A model generated the notes under the pieces. The model did no database searches. It saw only the letters and a program-made list of their open reading frames with translations, and had not been told where the DNA came from. A DNA stretch of 56,785 nt from Bacteroidota bacterium. GTDB taxonomy: Bacteria; Bacteroidota; Bacteroidia; Chitinophagales; Chitinophagaceae. This document shows positions 1 through 9,051 of this stretch, piece after piece (the stretch's first letter is position 1; each line of letters opens with the position of its first letter). Location of the stretch: the NCBI GenBank assembly GCA_018267875.1, contig JAFDXP010000089.1, positions 1 through 56,785 of the forward strand, given 5' to 3'. Made by a program: the position numbers and the translations under genes.

Positions 1-1
1 A

Positions 2-124
2 ATTACAGGTGCTACTTATGGCGGCAACCAAAATTTTACTGTTAAGTATAAAGCAACTCCCGGCTTTGCTTACCCTGCCGGTGTATATTCTACCGATGTA
101 GTTTATACCGCTACTCAGCAATAA
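2..124 (+). CDS. C-terminal end of a secreted, strand-rich protein (partial)
   Basis: The frame is open from the first bases and ends with TAA at 122-124, giving about 40 residues. They alternate polar and aromatic residues and end in YPAGVYSTDVVYTATQQ, the look of the last beta strands of a surface or fimbria-like domain in Bacteroidota. The start and most of the protein lie outside the window, so the family cannot be fixed. No terminator hairpin is obvious before the next gene at 209. Confidence 0.6.
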   Translation: MTGATYGGNQNFTVKYKATPGFAYPAGVYSTDVVYTATQQ

Positions 125-208
125 GCTATTTAGTTCGCAATAATTATAAAACCTCGTCAAAATTGGCGTGGTTTTATTTATTTTGGCACATCAAATACTA
201 TTTTATTT

Positions 209-1051
209 ATGCGCTGGATGGGACAACGCGAAAGCGATAATGTAGAAGACCGTAGAGGAATGGGGGGCGGGAAAATTGTTGGTGGTGGAATTGGAGTTAC
301 CCTCATTGCTATTGTGATTTATTTGTTGGGCGGTGATCCCTCGCAAGTGTTGCAAAGCAGTAATGCCAATGTGCCACAACAAAGTACTTATCACGAAACA
401 GCAGCTGATTCAGTGGCTAAAAGTTTTGTTCGAGTAGTGCTGGCTAACACAGAAGATGTTTGGACAGATCAATTTACTAAAATGGGTGAAACATACCAAC
501 GTCCTAAGTTGGTTTTGTTCACCATGTCCACACAAAGCGGATGTGGAGGTGCCAGTGCCTCTACCGGTCCATTTTATTGCCCTTCAGATGAAAAAGTGTA
601 TATTGACCTTTCATTTTACGATGAATTAAAAAACCGATTTCATGCTCCGGGAGAGTTTGCCATGGCTTATGTAATTGCACATGAAGTAGGTCATCATGTA
701 CAACATTTGTTAGGCATTTCTGATAAGGTACATCAACTGCAACAGCAAGGATCTCAGGAGCAAGCGAATGCACTTTCTATTCGATTAGAGCTACAAGCGG
801 ATTTTTTAGCTGGCATGTGGGCGCATCATGCACAGCAAATGAAAAACATTCTTGACCCTAACGATATAGATGATGCCTTGGCTGCAGCAAAAGCAATAGG
901 CGATGATCGGTTGCAACAAGAAGCACAAGGGTATGCGGTTCCTGAGAGCTTTACCCATGGCACTTCTAAGCAAAGAATGTACTGGTTTAAAAAGGGGTTT
1001 GATAGTGGGAATATGAACGATGGAAATACGTTTGATTCAAATGCTTTATAG
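209..1051 (+). CDS. Neutral zinc metallopeptidase, YpfJ family
   Basis: A 280-residue protein of the KPN_02809/YpfJ family (Zn_peptidase_2). The N-terminus carries the family's MRWMGQRESDNVEDRRG opening, then a glycine-rich stretch and one membrane helix at about residues 28-42, so the body probably faces the periplasm. The zinc site is visible: HEVGH at 158-162 and a downstream LELQADFLAG at 193-202 that would give the third ligand. Two cysteines (112 and 124) flank a loop before the active site and could form a disulfide. The substrate of this family is not established. Its stop overlaps the GTG start of the next gene by one base (TAGTG), which suggests translational coupling. Confidence 0.9.
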   Translation: MRWMGQRESDNVEDRRGMGGGKIVGGGIGVTLIAIVIYLLGGDPSQVLQSSNANVPQQSTYHETAADSVAKSFVRVVLANTEDVWTDQFTKMGETYQRPKLVLFTMSTQSGCGGASASTGPFYCPSDEKVYIDLSFYDELKNRFHAPGEFAMAYVIAHEVGHHVQHLLGISDKVHQLQQQGSQEQANALSIRLELQADFLAGMWAHHAQQMKNILDPNDIDDALAAAKAIGDDRLQQEAQGYAVPESFTHGTSKQRMYWFKKGFDSGNMNDGNTFDSNAL

Positions 1052-2088
1052 TGAAAGGATTTGCTAGTGATAATTATGCCGGAGTTTTACCTGAAATAAT
1101 GATTGCTCTTCAATCGGCTAATGAGCAACATGCCATTTCTTATGGAGCAGATGATATTACTTTTAGAACGAGAAAGTTGTTTAGTGAATTGTTTGAAGCA
1201 GAAGTAGAAGTGCTTTTTGTGTTTAATGGTACAGGTGCTAATGTATTAAGCATGAGTGCTGCTACCCAGTCTTTCCATTCTGTTCTTTGTGCCGACACTT
1301 CACATGTTTATATGGATGAATCTTCAGCACCTGAAACCTTTACAGGCTGCCGCTTCATTCCAATTGCTACTAATCAAAATGGGCAATTAGAATCCAAAGC
1401 TATTGCTCGTCATATCATTCGAAAGGGCGATATTCATTTTGCTCAACCTCGATTATTGTCCATCACGCAATCAACAGAATACGGAACAGTCTATTCTTTA
1501 TCCCATCTTCAAGAAATCAGTCAATTAGCCCATAAACATGATTTGTATGTTCACATGGATGGCTCTCGTTTCTTTAATGCTGCTGCAAATTTGAATTGTT
1601 CGATAAAAGAAATGAGTACTGATTTGGGGCTTGATATCCTTTCTTTAGGAGGGACAAAAATGGGTTTAATGTATGGTGAAGCAGTAGTAGTTTTCAATAA
1701 AAAGCTAACTGAAAATATATTTTTCAAACAAAAGCAATCCATGCAGCTCGCATCAAAAACACGATTTATTGCTGCTCAATTTGAAGCACTTTTATCAAAC
1801 AATCTTTGGGAAAAGACAGCTACTCATGCAAATAAAATGGCGCAAAAATTAGTTCAGGAATTGAAGGGTTTTAAACAAATTACAATTACTAAACCGGTAG
1901 AAGCAAATGCAGTTTTTGCTATTTTTCCATTAGCATGGATTAGCCAGTTGCAACATTATTTTCCATTTTATGTCTGGAATGCAGAAACAAATGAAGTTCG
2001 ATTGATGTGTGCTTGGGATACAAAACCAGATGATGTCAAAGACTTTATTGCCATGATTCAAGCATTAGAAAATAGTCATGTTCAGTAG
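1051..2088 (+). CDS. ltaE: Low-specificity L-threonine aldolase (PLP enzyme)
   Basis: A 345-residue fold-type I PLP enzyme of the beta-eliminating lyase / threonine aldolase family, which splits threonine and allo-threonine into glycine and acetaldehyde in the cytoplasm. Visible features are the FNGTGAN cofactor loop (58-64), HMDGSR (168-173, Asp for the pyridine ring and Arg for substrate carboxylate) and LSLGGTKMG, whose Lys203 should form the internal aldimine. The start is GTG at 1051, directly coupled to the upstream peptidase. Length matches the family. Physical coupling to a peptidase may reflect amino-acid salvage, but that is inference. Confidence 0.88.
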   Translation: MKGFASDNYAGVLPEIMIALQSANEQHAISYGADDITFRTRKLFSELFEAEVEVLFVFNGTGANVLSMSAATQSFHSVLCADTSHVYMDESSAPETFTGCRFIPIATNQNGQLESKAIARHIIRKGDIHFAQPRLLSITQSTEYGTVYSLSHLQEISQLAHKHDLYVHMDGSRFFNAAANLNCSIKEMSTDLGLDILSLGGTKMGLMYGEAVVVFNKKLTENIFFKQKQSMQLASKTRFIAAQFEALLSNNLWEKTATHANKMAQKLVQELKGFKQITITKPVEANAVFAIFPLAWISQLQHYFPFYVWNAETNEVRLMCAWDTKPDDVKDFIAMIQALENSHVQ

Positions 2089-2247
2089 CTGATAATTTGT
2101 TAAATAGTTTGACAGTATTGGCTACTTCCTCTATTTTTCTATTTTTGTTGCCGTCTGTAAAAAAGTATAGTGCTATGCTTGCTTTTGTAGGCACTGTTCA
2201 TTAGCAACTATCATTAATTAAAACAGCAAAATCCAAACATCATTCAA

Positions 2248-5200
2248 ATGAATTATCGCAAAGTCAACAACCTTGTTGGGTGGATCACATTTGCCATAGC
2301 CGCTTTTGTGTACCTGAGTACTATTGAACCTACTGTTAGTTTTTGGGATTGTGGCGAGTTTATTTCCTGTGGCTACAAATTAGAAGTAGGACACTCACCG
2401 GGTGCACCTTTCTTTATGCTGATACAGCGTATGTTTGGAATGTTAGCCGGAGGCAATTTACAAGCAGTGGCTAAGTTTATCAATGCGTGGTCTGCCTTAG
2501 CCAGTGCCTTTACGATTTTATTTTTGTTTTGGACGATAACACATTTTGCTAAACGCTTAATTGCACCTAATGATGAAGAAATAGACGGCAAACAGCTGGC
2601 TCTTATTATGGGGGCCGGTTTGATAGGTGGTTTAGCCTATACATTTTCCGACACGTTTTGGTTTTCAGCCGTTGAAGGTGAAGTGTATGCGACCTCTTCG
2701 ATGTTTACAGCCATTGCATTTTGGGCAATGCTGAAATGGGAACACGTAGCTGATCAAAAATATGCAGATCGTTGGTTGATCTTGATATTCTATTTAATGG
2801 GCTTGTCTGTGGGCATTCACTTGTTGAACTTATTGACTATCCCGGCTATTGCTTTAATCTATTATTACAAACGGTATAAAACGACCACTATGGGAGCTAT
2901 CATTGCTTTCTTAATTGGTTGTGTAGCTCTTGCTTTTATTCAGTTTGGCGTGATTCAGGGTGTGCCTTGGTTAGCTTTCAAATTTGAATTATTATTTGTC
3001 AATAGCTTTGGTTTGCCTTTTGATTCAGGAGCTATCTTTTTCCTTTTGATTTTTGGCGTTTTATTGATTTGGCTTTTGATTTATGCCAAAAAGAAAAGCT
3101 ATTATCTGATGCACACCGGTATGTTGTGTCTCATTTTTGTTGTAATTGGTTTTCTAAGCTATTTGGTTCCGGTAATTCGTTCCCGTGCAGATGTACCTAT
3201 TGACATGACTAATCCAGATAATGCCAATCGTTTTCTTTCTTACGTAAATCGCGAACAATTTGGCTCTCAACCATTGTTGTTTGGACCTGATTTTGACAGC
3301 CCGATTGAAAGTGTAGAAACCAAAGGATATGCTTATGATCAAACTAAAAAAAATGGAAAGGATTTTTATGATATTGTAGGTAAAAAGCAGGAATATAAAT
3401 ACGGTGAAACTCGCTTTTTTCCACGTATTTGGGATGCAAATGATCCACAACACGTTCGCTTTTATCGTGAATATTTAGGATTGACAGATGGCGATTCTCC
3501 CACCTCTGCAGATAACATGAAGTATTTCTTTGGCTACCAAATGAATTGGATGTGGTGGCGATATTTTATGTGGAACTATGCCGGTCGTCAAAACGATTTT
3601 GAAGGACAAGGTGAAGTGAAAAACGGTAATTGGGTTTCAGGCATTAAATTCTTAGACAAAGGTAGAGTGGGTGATATGGATAAAATGGCTGACGGTTATC
3701 GAAATAATAAAGCAAGAAACCAACTTTATTTTTTACCACTCATCTTAGGTATTCTGGGACTTGTATTTCAGTTTAATAATAACAAGAAAGATGGCATTAT
3801 TACGTTTATGCTTTTCTTCTTTACCGGAATTGCAATTGGCATTTACCTCAATATGCCTCCGCTTCAACCGCGTGAACGAGACTATGCCTTTGCCGGATCT
3901 ACGTATGCCTTTGCTATTTGGATAGGTTTAGGTGTATTGATGGTGAACGAATGGTTACAGCGTGTCATTAAGGGTTCGCCCGGTGCGTTTGCCAGCATTG
4001 CTCTTTGTCTTGTAGCAGTGCCCACTTTAATGGCAAAAGAAGAATGGGATGATCACGATCGTTCACAAAAAACGGTGGCTCGCTCTACAGCCTACAACAC
4101 GCTAATGTCTTGTGCGCCAAATGCCATTCTTTTTACCTTTGGTGATAATGATACTTATCCTTTATGGTATCTGCAAGAAGTAGAACACCTAAGACCTGAT
4201 ATTAGAATTATCAACACAAGCTTATTAGGCATTGATTGGTATATTGACCAACTGAATTATAAAATTAATGATGCAGATGCCGTACCCATGATTTGGAAAA
4301 AAGAAGATTATGTCGGCGATCGAAAAAACTATGTTCGATACTATGAAAGTCCACAAATTCCAAAAGGACAATATTTTAACCTGAAAGAAGTTTGTCAGTT
4401 TATGCTAAGCAAAGACGATAAAGATAAACTTCGTACGATGGGGGGAGATATGGAAAACTATTTCCCAACCAAAAACTTTATGATGCCAACACCAAGCCGC
4501 GAACAACTGATTGCTCTTGGAATGATTAATCCTGCAGATAGCACACCAATTGATTCTTCTTTCCGATTCAGCTTTAGCAAAGACGTAGCTTACAAAGATG
4601 ATATTGCTGTTTTGCAAATCGTTGCAGCTGTTGCAGCTGATGGTTGGAAGCGTCCTGTTTACTTCGGTTCGGGTATGGGCGACAATTATCAAGGCATGAA
4701 TGACTATATGCGTCTTGAAGGCACTGTGTTTCACTTAGTGCCATTTAAAAATGCCGTAGTTCGTCAAACAAACCCCGGAGATATGGGATTTGTTGATGCC
4801 GAAAAAGGTTACAACTTGTTTACAAAGACATATATATGGGGCGGTGCGGAAAAGACAAATGTTTATTTTGATGAAAAAAATAGACAAATGTTGACAACCT
4901 ATCGTATAAATGCAGCCAGAGTAGCTGATGAATTAACAGCACGCGGAATGCAAAAACAAGCTGTTGAAGTACTGGATGCTGTGGTGAAAGGAATTACACC
5001 ACAATCGTACGCATACGATGCTCCAGTCTATTATATGGTAATGTCCTACTATAAAGCCGGAGCTAAAGATAAAGGTGGAAAGTTAGCTATGGCATTGGCT
5101 AAAAACATGGAAGATGATTTGAAGTATGCTCTGGATTTGGGCAGTGAAGATCAACGTAATAGCTTGGCTCGAGATGTTCAGAATGATCTCACCATCTTGA

Positions 5201-5328
5201 ACATTATATCATCTGTGGCTAAGCAATCCGGTGATTCAACCACGGGAAATACTTTAAGTCAGCGTTTTCAAACGATGGCTCAAACCGTAAGCAGTAAAAT
5301 GGACATGCGAGCATTCCAACAGCAGTAG
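2248..5328 (+). CDS. DUF2723 membrane protein, GT117-type glycosyltransferase candidate
   Basis: A 1026-residue integral membrane protein of the DUF2723 family, related to TMEM260-type protein O-mannosyltransferases and assigned to glycosyltransferase family 117. The first luminal or periplasmic loop has the family motif SFWDCGEF (31-38) with Asp34 and Glu37, the acidic pair expected for a GT-C catalyst, followed by GHSPGAPFF. About ten hydrophobic segments occupy residues 10-600. The C-terminal third is soluble and ends in helical, TPR-like sequence. In Bacteroidota such proteins are thought to act in O-glycosylation of exported proteins; substrate here is unknown. The gene stands alone and is followed by a good terminator. 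Confidence 0.85.
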   Translation: MNYRKVNNLVGWITFAIAAFVYLSTIEPTVSFWDCGEFISCGYKLEVGHSPGAPFFMLIQRMFGMLAGGNLQAVAKFINAWSALASAFTILFLFWTITHFAKRLIAPNDEEIDGKQLALIMGAGLIGGLAYTFSDTFWFSAVEGEVYATSSMFTAIAFWAMLKWEHVADQKYADRWLILIFYLMGLSVGIHLLNLLTIPAIALIYYYKRYKTTTMGAIIAFLIGCVALAFIQFGVIQGVPWLAFKFELLFVNSFGLPFDSGAIFFLLIFGVLLIWLLIYAKKKSYYLMHTGMLCLIFVVIGFLSYLVPVIRSRADVPIDMTNPDNANRFLSYVNREQFGSQPLLFGPDFDSPIESVETKGYAYDQTKKNGKDFYDIVGKKQEYKYGETRFFPRIWDANDPQHVRFYREYLGLTDGDSPTSADNMKYFFGYQMNWMWWRYFMWNYAGRQNDFEGQGEVKNGNWVSGIKFLDKGRVGDMDKMADGYRNNKARNQLYFLPLILGILGLVFQFNNNKKDGIITFMLFFFTGIAIGIYLNMPPLQPRERDYAFAGSTYAFAIWIGLGVLMVNEWLQRVIKGSPGAFASIALCLVAVPTLMAKEEWDDHDRSQKTVARSTAYNTLMSCAPNAILFTFGDNDTYPLWYLQEVEHLRPDIRIINTSLLGIDWYIDQLNYKINDADAVPMIWKKEDYVGDRKNYVRYYESPQIPKGQYFNLKEVCQFMLSKDDKDKLRTMGGDMENYFPTKNFMMPTPSREQLIALGMINPADSTPIDSSFRFSFSKDVAYKDDIAVLQIVAAVAADGWKRPVYFGSGMGDNYQGMNDYMRLEGTVFHLVPFKNAVVRQTNPGDMGFVDAEKGYNLFTKTYIWGGAEKTNVYFDEKNRQMLTTYRINAARVADELTARGMQKQAVEVLDAVVKGITPQSYAYDAPVYYMVMSYYKAGAKDKGGKLAMALAKNMEDDLKYALDLGSEDQRNSLARDVQNDLTILNIISSVAKQSGDSTTGNTLSQRFQTMAQTVSSKMDMRAFQQQ

Positions 5329-5360
5329 TCAGAAAATTATTTAATTCAAAATTTTAGAAG

Positions 5361-5392
5361 GCCTCTTTGTTAAATGCAAAGAGGCTTTTGTT
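5361..5392 (+). terminator. Intrinsic terminator after the DUF2723 gene
   Basis: A perfect 9-bp stem, GCCTCTTTG (5361-5369) with CAAAGAGGC (5377-5385), closes a 7-base loop and is followed by a T-rich run. Confidence 0.85.
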
Positions 5393-5989
5393 TTGCTGAG
5401 TTTGCTCTAAATAGTTAGCCGTTCATTAAATTAGCATAACATATTGATTGTTGGTAAATTAATTAGTATAAACGTTGAAAGTAATGCGAGGTCTCAAATC
5501 TTTGCAGTTTAATTCCTGCATTTTTTTATGATTTCCTGAAGAAAGAGTACTCATCAGTCAAGCTTGTTTTCTTCTTTTGAAGATGTACTCAACCAAAAGC
5601 ATCCTTTGTACATTTTAGCGGGTAAAATAGGTTGGGATAATTTTGAACTTAACACGTACTTACCTAATTGGCTAAGCAAAGGATATCTGCACTTAGCATG
5701 AATGGTATAAGCTCCTATTATGTAAATAAATAGAAAACCTGATTTAATCTATTATTGAATAGTAATTTATAATGTGTTTTCACTTTCTGAATTACCATGC
5801 TAAAAAAGCTTAAAAATCATATCTTGACAATCTAAACTTAGCCAAATTTATCATAAGAAATGACTCTCTCAATAAATTTGACTAAGTTGATTACTAAAAT
5901 TAGTTAATTCTTTCTGTTTTATGATTCTAATGTGATTACTCAGTTTTTTGTAAGTTTTTCTATTTTAATTAGTTATAGAAACAGTAAAA
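5393..5989. other. ~600-bp gap with no intact gene
   Basis: Apart from the transposase remnant at 5540-5701 the stretch is AT-rich with no ORF, RNA or repeat that I can support. It separates the convergent DUF2723 and porin genes. Confidence 0.6.
5540..5701 (+). pseudogene. IS5/IS1182-type transposase N-terminal remnant
   Basis: Between two stops lies a 53-codon open stretch without a usable start. It reads HQSSLFSSFEDVLNQ then KHPLYILAGKIGWDNFE, which matches the opening of IS5/IS1182-group transposases in Bacteroidota (pattern LF..LL.KHPLY.LA.KIDW..FE). The reading then departs from the family (LPNWLSKGYLHLA) and stops. No DDE domain and no terminal inverted repeats could be seen. The rest of the 5.4-6.0 kb gap shows nothing recognisable. 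Recognition is from memory of the family, not a search. Confidence 0.5.
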
Positions 5990-7315
5990 TTACTTTTTAA
6001 TTCGTAATACTTCTAAATTTAAGTTGGCGCAAAACCAACCCCAATGTTGCCATTCACCGGCTCCGGGTGTATTTTTCACGATTAAAAGAGTTGGCGTAGT
6101 ATGATAGGTACTATATCCTCCGGTTAGTTCCAGGAATGGATAGGCTTTCAAAGCAAAATTCAAATCTATCTCTTGTCCAAGGTTTGAATCTTGTTTCGCA
6201 TTGGCAACATACACTTCACCGGTTGAATTAAACCAATGTGCCATTAGATTTAATTTAGCTTTAGCAGCAGGCTTAAAGCCTAAAGAAACATACTTATCAC
6301 ATAAACCTACATTTCCATGAGAGTTACCGGCAAAAAAGTAATCCATATTGCCATAAAACTTATGGTTGGTAGCAAAAGGAACTGCAAAGGCATGATTGGT
6401 AGAATTAGCTTTCCCTAAGTCGTTTCCACTCAAATAATCCCAACCGATAGCGGCATCCCAATTTTTAGCAAAAGGTAATCCTGCTTTGAGGGCAAACATA
6501 TATGCACCTGTATTCATGCCGGTAGCACTTTCTCCCATTTGATAGAATCCGGATGCACTTATAAACCATTTAGTTGAAGTACGGAAATAGTTTAAGCCAA
6601 TAGTTTGTTGTTGACGAACAGTTTTGTCAACTGTATCAAAAAGTGCGTTTTGCATACCTATGTTGTATGCTACTAAGCTCATATAACCATACTTGCCAAT
6701 TATAGCTTTTCCATAAAGGGTTTGCATAGTCTTATATATCTGTGCATCATTGGTAGCATAACGGTTGCCGGCTGGATTATTAATGATGTTGTCGTAATTG
6801 GTTTTGTAGTTTTGATTGTAAGCAGCATAAAAGCGAAAATCCAAACGACCATGACGATAGAGAATAGCAAGGGCATCATGTGATCGAGCACCCTGAGCCC
6901 AATCTACTACGCCAAAAATTCGTTCATCATCTAACGAAATAGCTTGGCGACCAAAACGTGTACGAAAACTACCATTTAATTTCACATCACCATAAGCTTC
7001 AAACAAGCCGATTGTATTGCCTCCTTTTTCAGTTGGCTGAACTGCATTTGCTTGCCCCCAAATGGATACATTTTGAAGTGAAACACGCAAATCAAGTAAT
7101 TCTTTATGATGGTAATCAAAATTGAGTCGTTGGCGGCTGCTAACTAATGCTGCCGGATCTTCGCTAAGCATCAAAGGACGAAAGTTACCGGAACGGTATT
7201 CTGCTTTAGGTCGAAGTTGTGCTGACAGTGAAAAATAACTGCTGTCTTGAGCAAAAATAGCCCCTGTGCTGCCGGTCATTAAGACCATCGACAGCAAGAA
7301 AAATCTTGTTGACAT
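5990..7315 (-). CDS. Alginate-export-type outer-membrane porin
   Basis: A 441-residue protein with a signal peptide (cleavage likely after Ala22, IFA-Q) and repeated amphipathic beta strands through to the C-terminus. The stretch YGDVKLNGSFRTRFGRQAI followed by DDERIFGVVDW is typical of the alginate_export (PF13372) family of outer-membrane barrels. It is the last gene of the minus-strand nirK operon, 47 bp after the SCO gene. In that setting it more likely passes a small solute such as nitrite or a copper complex than alginate; that is inference from position. Confidence 0.75.
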   Translation of the reverse strand: MSTRFFLLSMVLMTGSTGAIFAQDSSYFSLSAQLRPKAEYRSGNFRPLMLSEDPAALVSSRQRLNFDYHHKELLDLRVSLQNVSIWGQANAVQPTEKGGNTIGLFEAYGDVKLNGSFRTRFGRQAISLDDERIFGVVDWAQGARSHDALAILYRHGRLDFRFYAAYNQNYKTNYDNIINNPAGNRYATNDAQIYKTMQTLYGKAIIGKYGYMSLVAYNIGMQNALFDTVDKTVRQQQTIGLNYFRTSTKWFISASGFYQMGESATGMNTGAYMFALKAGLPFAKNWDAAIGWDYLSGNDLGKANSTNHAFAVPFATNHKFYGNMDYFFAGNSHGNVGLCDKYVSLGFKPAAKAKLNLMAHWFNSTGEVYVANAKQDSNLGQEIDLNFALKAYPFLELTGGYSTYHTTPTLLIVKNTPGAGEWQHWGWFCANLNLEVLRIKK

Positions 7316-7362
7316 AAATTTTTAGTTAAATGATTTTGTTTACACGATAGAAATAATACGTG

Positions 7363-7974
7363 TTAATAATATTTTCTAATTTCTTGAATGGTTTGTGTAT
7401 GATCTTGCCCTAAACCTTCTTTCCTAAAACGGATTATGCCGTAAGGATCGAGAACGGTAATAATGTTGCTATGTGCAAAGTTACCATCTTCATCTTTCTC
7501 AAATTGAACATCTAATAATACACCCATATTTCTGACTGTATTTTCACTGCCATGAAGGAGTATGAAATTTTTATCTAACTCATGTTTGTTTGCAAACTCT
7601 TTCAGTTTTGCAGGAATGTCTCTTTCTGAATCAAAACTTACTAATACAAAATTTACTTTATCAGCATCAGAACCCAGTTTTTTTTCTATGTCTTGAACAT
7701 CAGATGTAAGACGAGGACAAACAAAGGCGCAATGGGTGAAAATCATGGAAATAACGGTTGGCTTTCCCTTGAGTTGACTGAGTGTAAATGGTTGATTATC
7801 TTGTGTTTGAAAGGTGTCTTGAATTTGGTAAAGACTTTCTGAAAGTTCCTTTTCTGAAGGGGTTGGTTGAGCAACTTTTGTATTTACTATTGACTTTGAT
7901 TCCTCTTTTTTGGTATTGCAAGCCGAAAGCGTAAAAAGAAGAACAAATGAAAAGAGAAAAAAGCGAGTTGTCAT
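7363..7974 (-). CDS. SCO-family copper chaperone lipoprotein
   Basis: A 203-residue lipoprotein: hydrophobic leader with lipobox LSAC (Cys19), then a thioredoxin-like SCO1/SenC domain. The copper ligands are all present, CAFVC (Cys82, Cys86) and His168 in FAHSN. SCO proteins deliver copper to respiratory enzymes or keep their thiols reduced. Placed between nirV and the porin gene in the nirK operon, it is likely to metallate the nitrite reductase. The gap upstream to nirV (168 bp) holds a copy of the dispersed GCGTGAGGG repeat. Confidence 0.88.
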   Translation of the reverse strand: MTTRFFLFSFVLLFTLSACNTKKEESKSIVNTKVAQPTPSEKELSESLYQIQDTFQTQDNQPFTLSQLKGKPTVISMIFTHCAFVCPRLTSDVQDIEKKLGSDADKVNFVLVSFDSERDIPAKLKEFANKHELDKNFILLHGSENTVRNMGVLLDVQFEKDEDGNFAHSNIITVLDPYGIIRFRKEGLGQDHTQTIQEIRKYY

Positions 7975-8033
7975 TGGTTGTTTTATTTATCTATTATTTA
8001 TTTTAATCAAAAATTGCTTTTTGTCAATTGTTT

Positions 8034-8130
8034 GCGTGAGGGATAGTGGTGGAAAGCCCACAGCAAGGTACGAGCGAGGACTTGGAACGGATAGCCCGAC
8101 CCCGAAGTTTTTTACGAAGGGGGCACGCCC
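8034..8130 (+). repeat. Dispersed structured repeat, copy 1
   Basis: A 97-bp element starting GCGTGAGGGATAG and ending GGGGGCACGCCC. It shares GGAAAGCCCACAG, GGACTTG and ATAGCCCGACCC with copy 2 (39156-39241, opposite strand) and a weaker match with copy 3 (40426-40511). The ends GCGTG and CACGC can pair, and CCCC...GGGG near the 3' end forms an inner hairpin. It lies between nirV and the SCO gene, on the strand opposite to the operon. Confidence 0.85.
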
Positions 8131-8142
8131 AAGATATTATAG

Positions 8143-9003
8143 CTATAAATCTTTTACACATCTAAAACCGAGATTTGGAATACAATATTTACCTTTTAAG
8201 CTGCCACGATAACTAAATCGAATGTAGCTTGCATAATCCTCTTTGTTTTGAACACCCAGTGAGCCGGCAGCACAGAACATCAGTGCTTCATCAGTATTGC
8301 TTCCACGTGAATCACTTGAAGCAACGAAGCTGTTGAAATCAAAAACCCATTGCCATACTAATCCGTTCATATCCCACAGTCCATATTGATTTTGATAAGT
8401 GCTTTTTACGGGTGGTAAAATGGTTGGGTTTGGCTTACTGTACCACTCGAGAATGTAGGCTATAAGTGTTTTGTTTTTCAGGTCTTTAGGTTTCCCATTT
8501 CCTGCATGTTCCCATTCCGGTACGGTAGGTAATCTTTTTCCTGCCCATTGTGCATAAGCCCGAGCTGCGAACCAACTGACATTGACAACCGGTGCATTTG
8601 GGTTATTAAGATTTCCGGTACCGATTTCCAAATCGCTTTTCCAATGAGCGAGATAGTTTTTATCCGCAAATAATGGATTTACCTTCGTTTTTCTCCAAAT
8701 AGGGTTAGCCTTTACGAATGTCAGAAATTCTGCATTTGTAACTGTTGTTTCGTCCATTTTTAAAGCTTTTACGGCAATCGGCTTATTGGTTGCCCGTTTT
8801 AAAAAAGGTTGATACCAGCCGGCAGGCACCAAAACCATTTTTTTTACAAGGGGTTTAGACCCATTTGTTTTGGAAATAGTTGTGGGATGGCTTTGTAAAT
8901 CAGCAATTTGTAAGAAGAATATAGATAGTGTAAAAATAAATATCCGTAAGATGAATAGTGATTGTCTGCCTGCTTTCGATTGCAATTGCTGACTTGATTT
9001 CAT
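8143..9003 (-). CDS. nirV: NirV-like formylglycine-generating-enzyme family protein
   Basis: A 286-residue exported protein with a hydrophobic leader (about 17-37) and an FGE-sulfatase (SUMF1) domain: VPAGWYQ, MDETTVTNAEF, then NVSWFAARAYAQWAGKRLP and TVPEWEHA, and a final LGFRCV. Only part of the cysteine pair used by true formylglycine-generating enzymes is evident, so sulfatase activation is doubtful. A protein of this family, NirV, is known to be encoded next to nirK in several denitrifiers; its exact function is not settled. Here it starts 48 bp after nirK on the same strand. Confidence 0.82.
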   Translation of the reverse strand: MKSSQQLQSKAGRQSLFILRIFIFTLSIFFLQIADLQSHPTTISKTNGSKPLVKKMVLVPAGWYQPFLKRATNKPIAVKALKMDETTVTNAEFLTFVKANPIWRKTKVNPLFADKNYLAHWKSDLEIGTGNLNNPNAPVVNVSWFAARAYAQWAGKRLPTVPEWEHAGNGKPKDLKNKTLIAYILEWYSKPNPTILPPVKSTYQNQYGLWDMNGLVWQWVFDFNSFVASSDSRGSNTDEALMFCAAGSLGVQNKEDYASYIRFSYRGSLKGKYCIPNLGFRCVKDL

Positions 9004-9051
9004 CTTACGGACATTTTAAATAGTTAAGGAATGGAGCTACAAAAGTAGCTG

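Noticed and set aside
7910-8212. 100-residue plus-strand ORF across repeat copy 1
   Set aside because: It is antisense to the SCO and nirV genes and its middle is the dispersed repeat.
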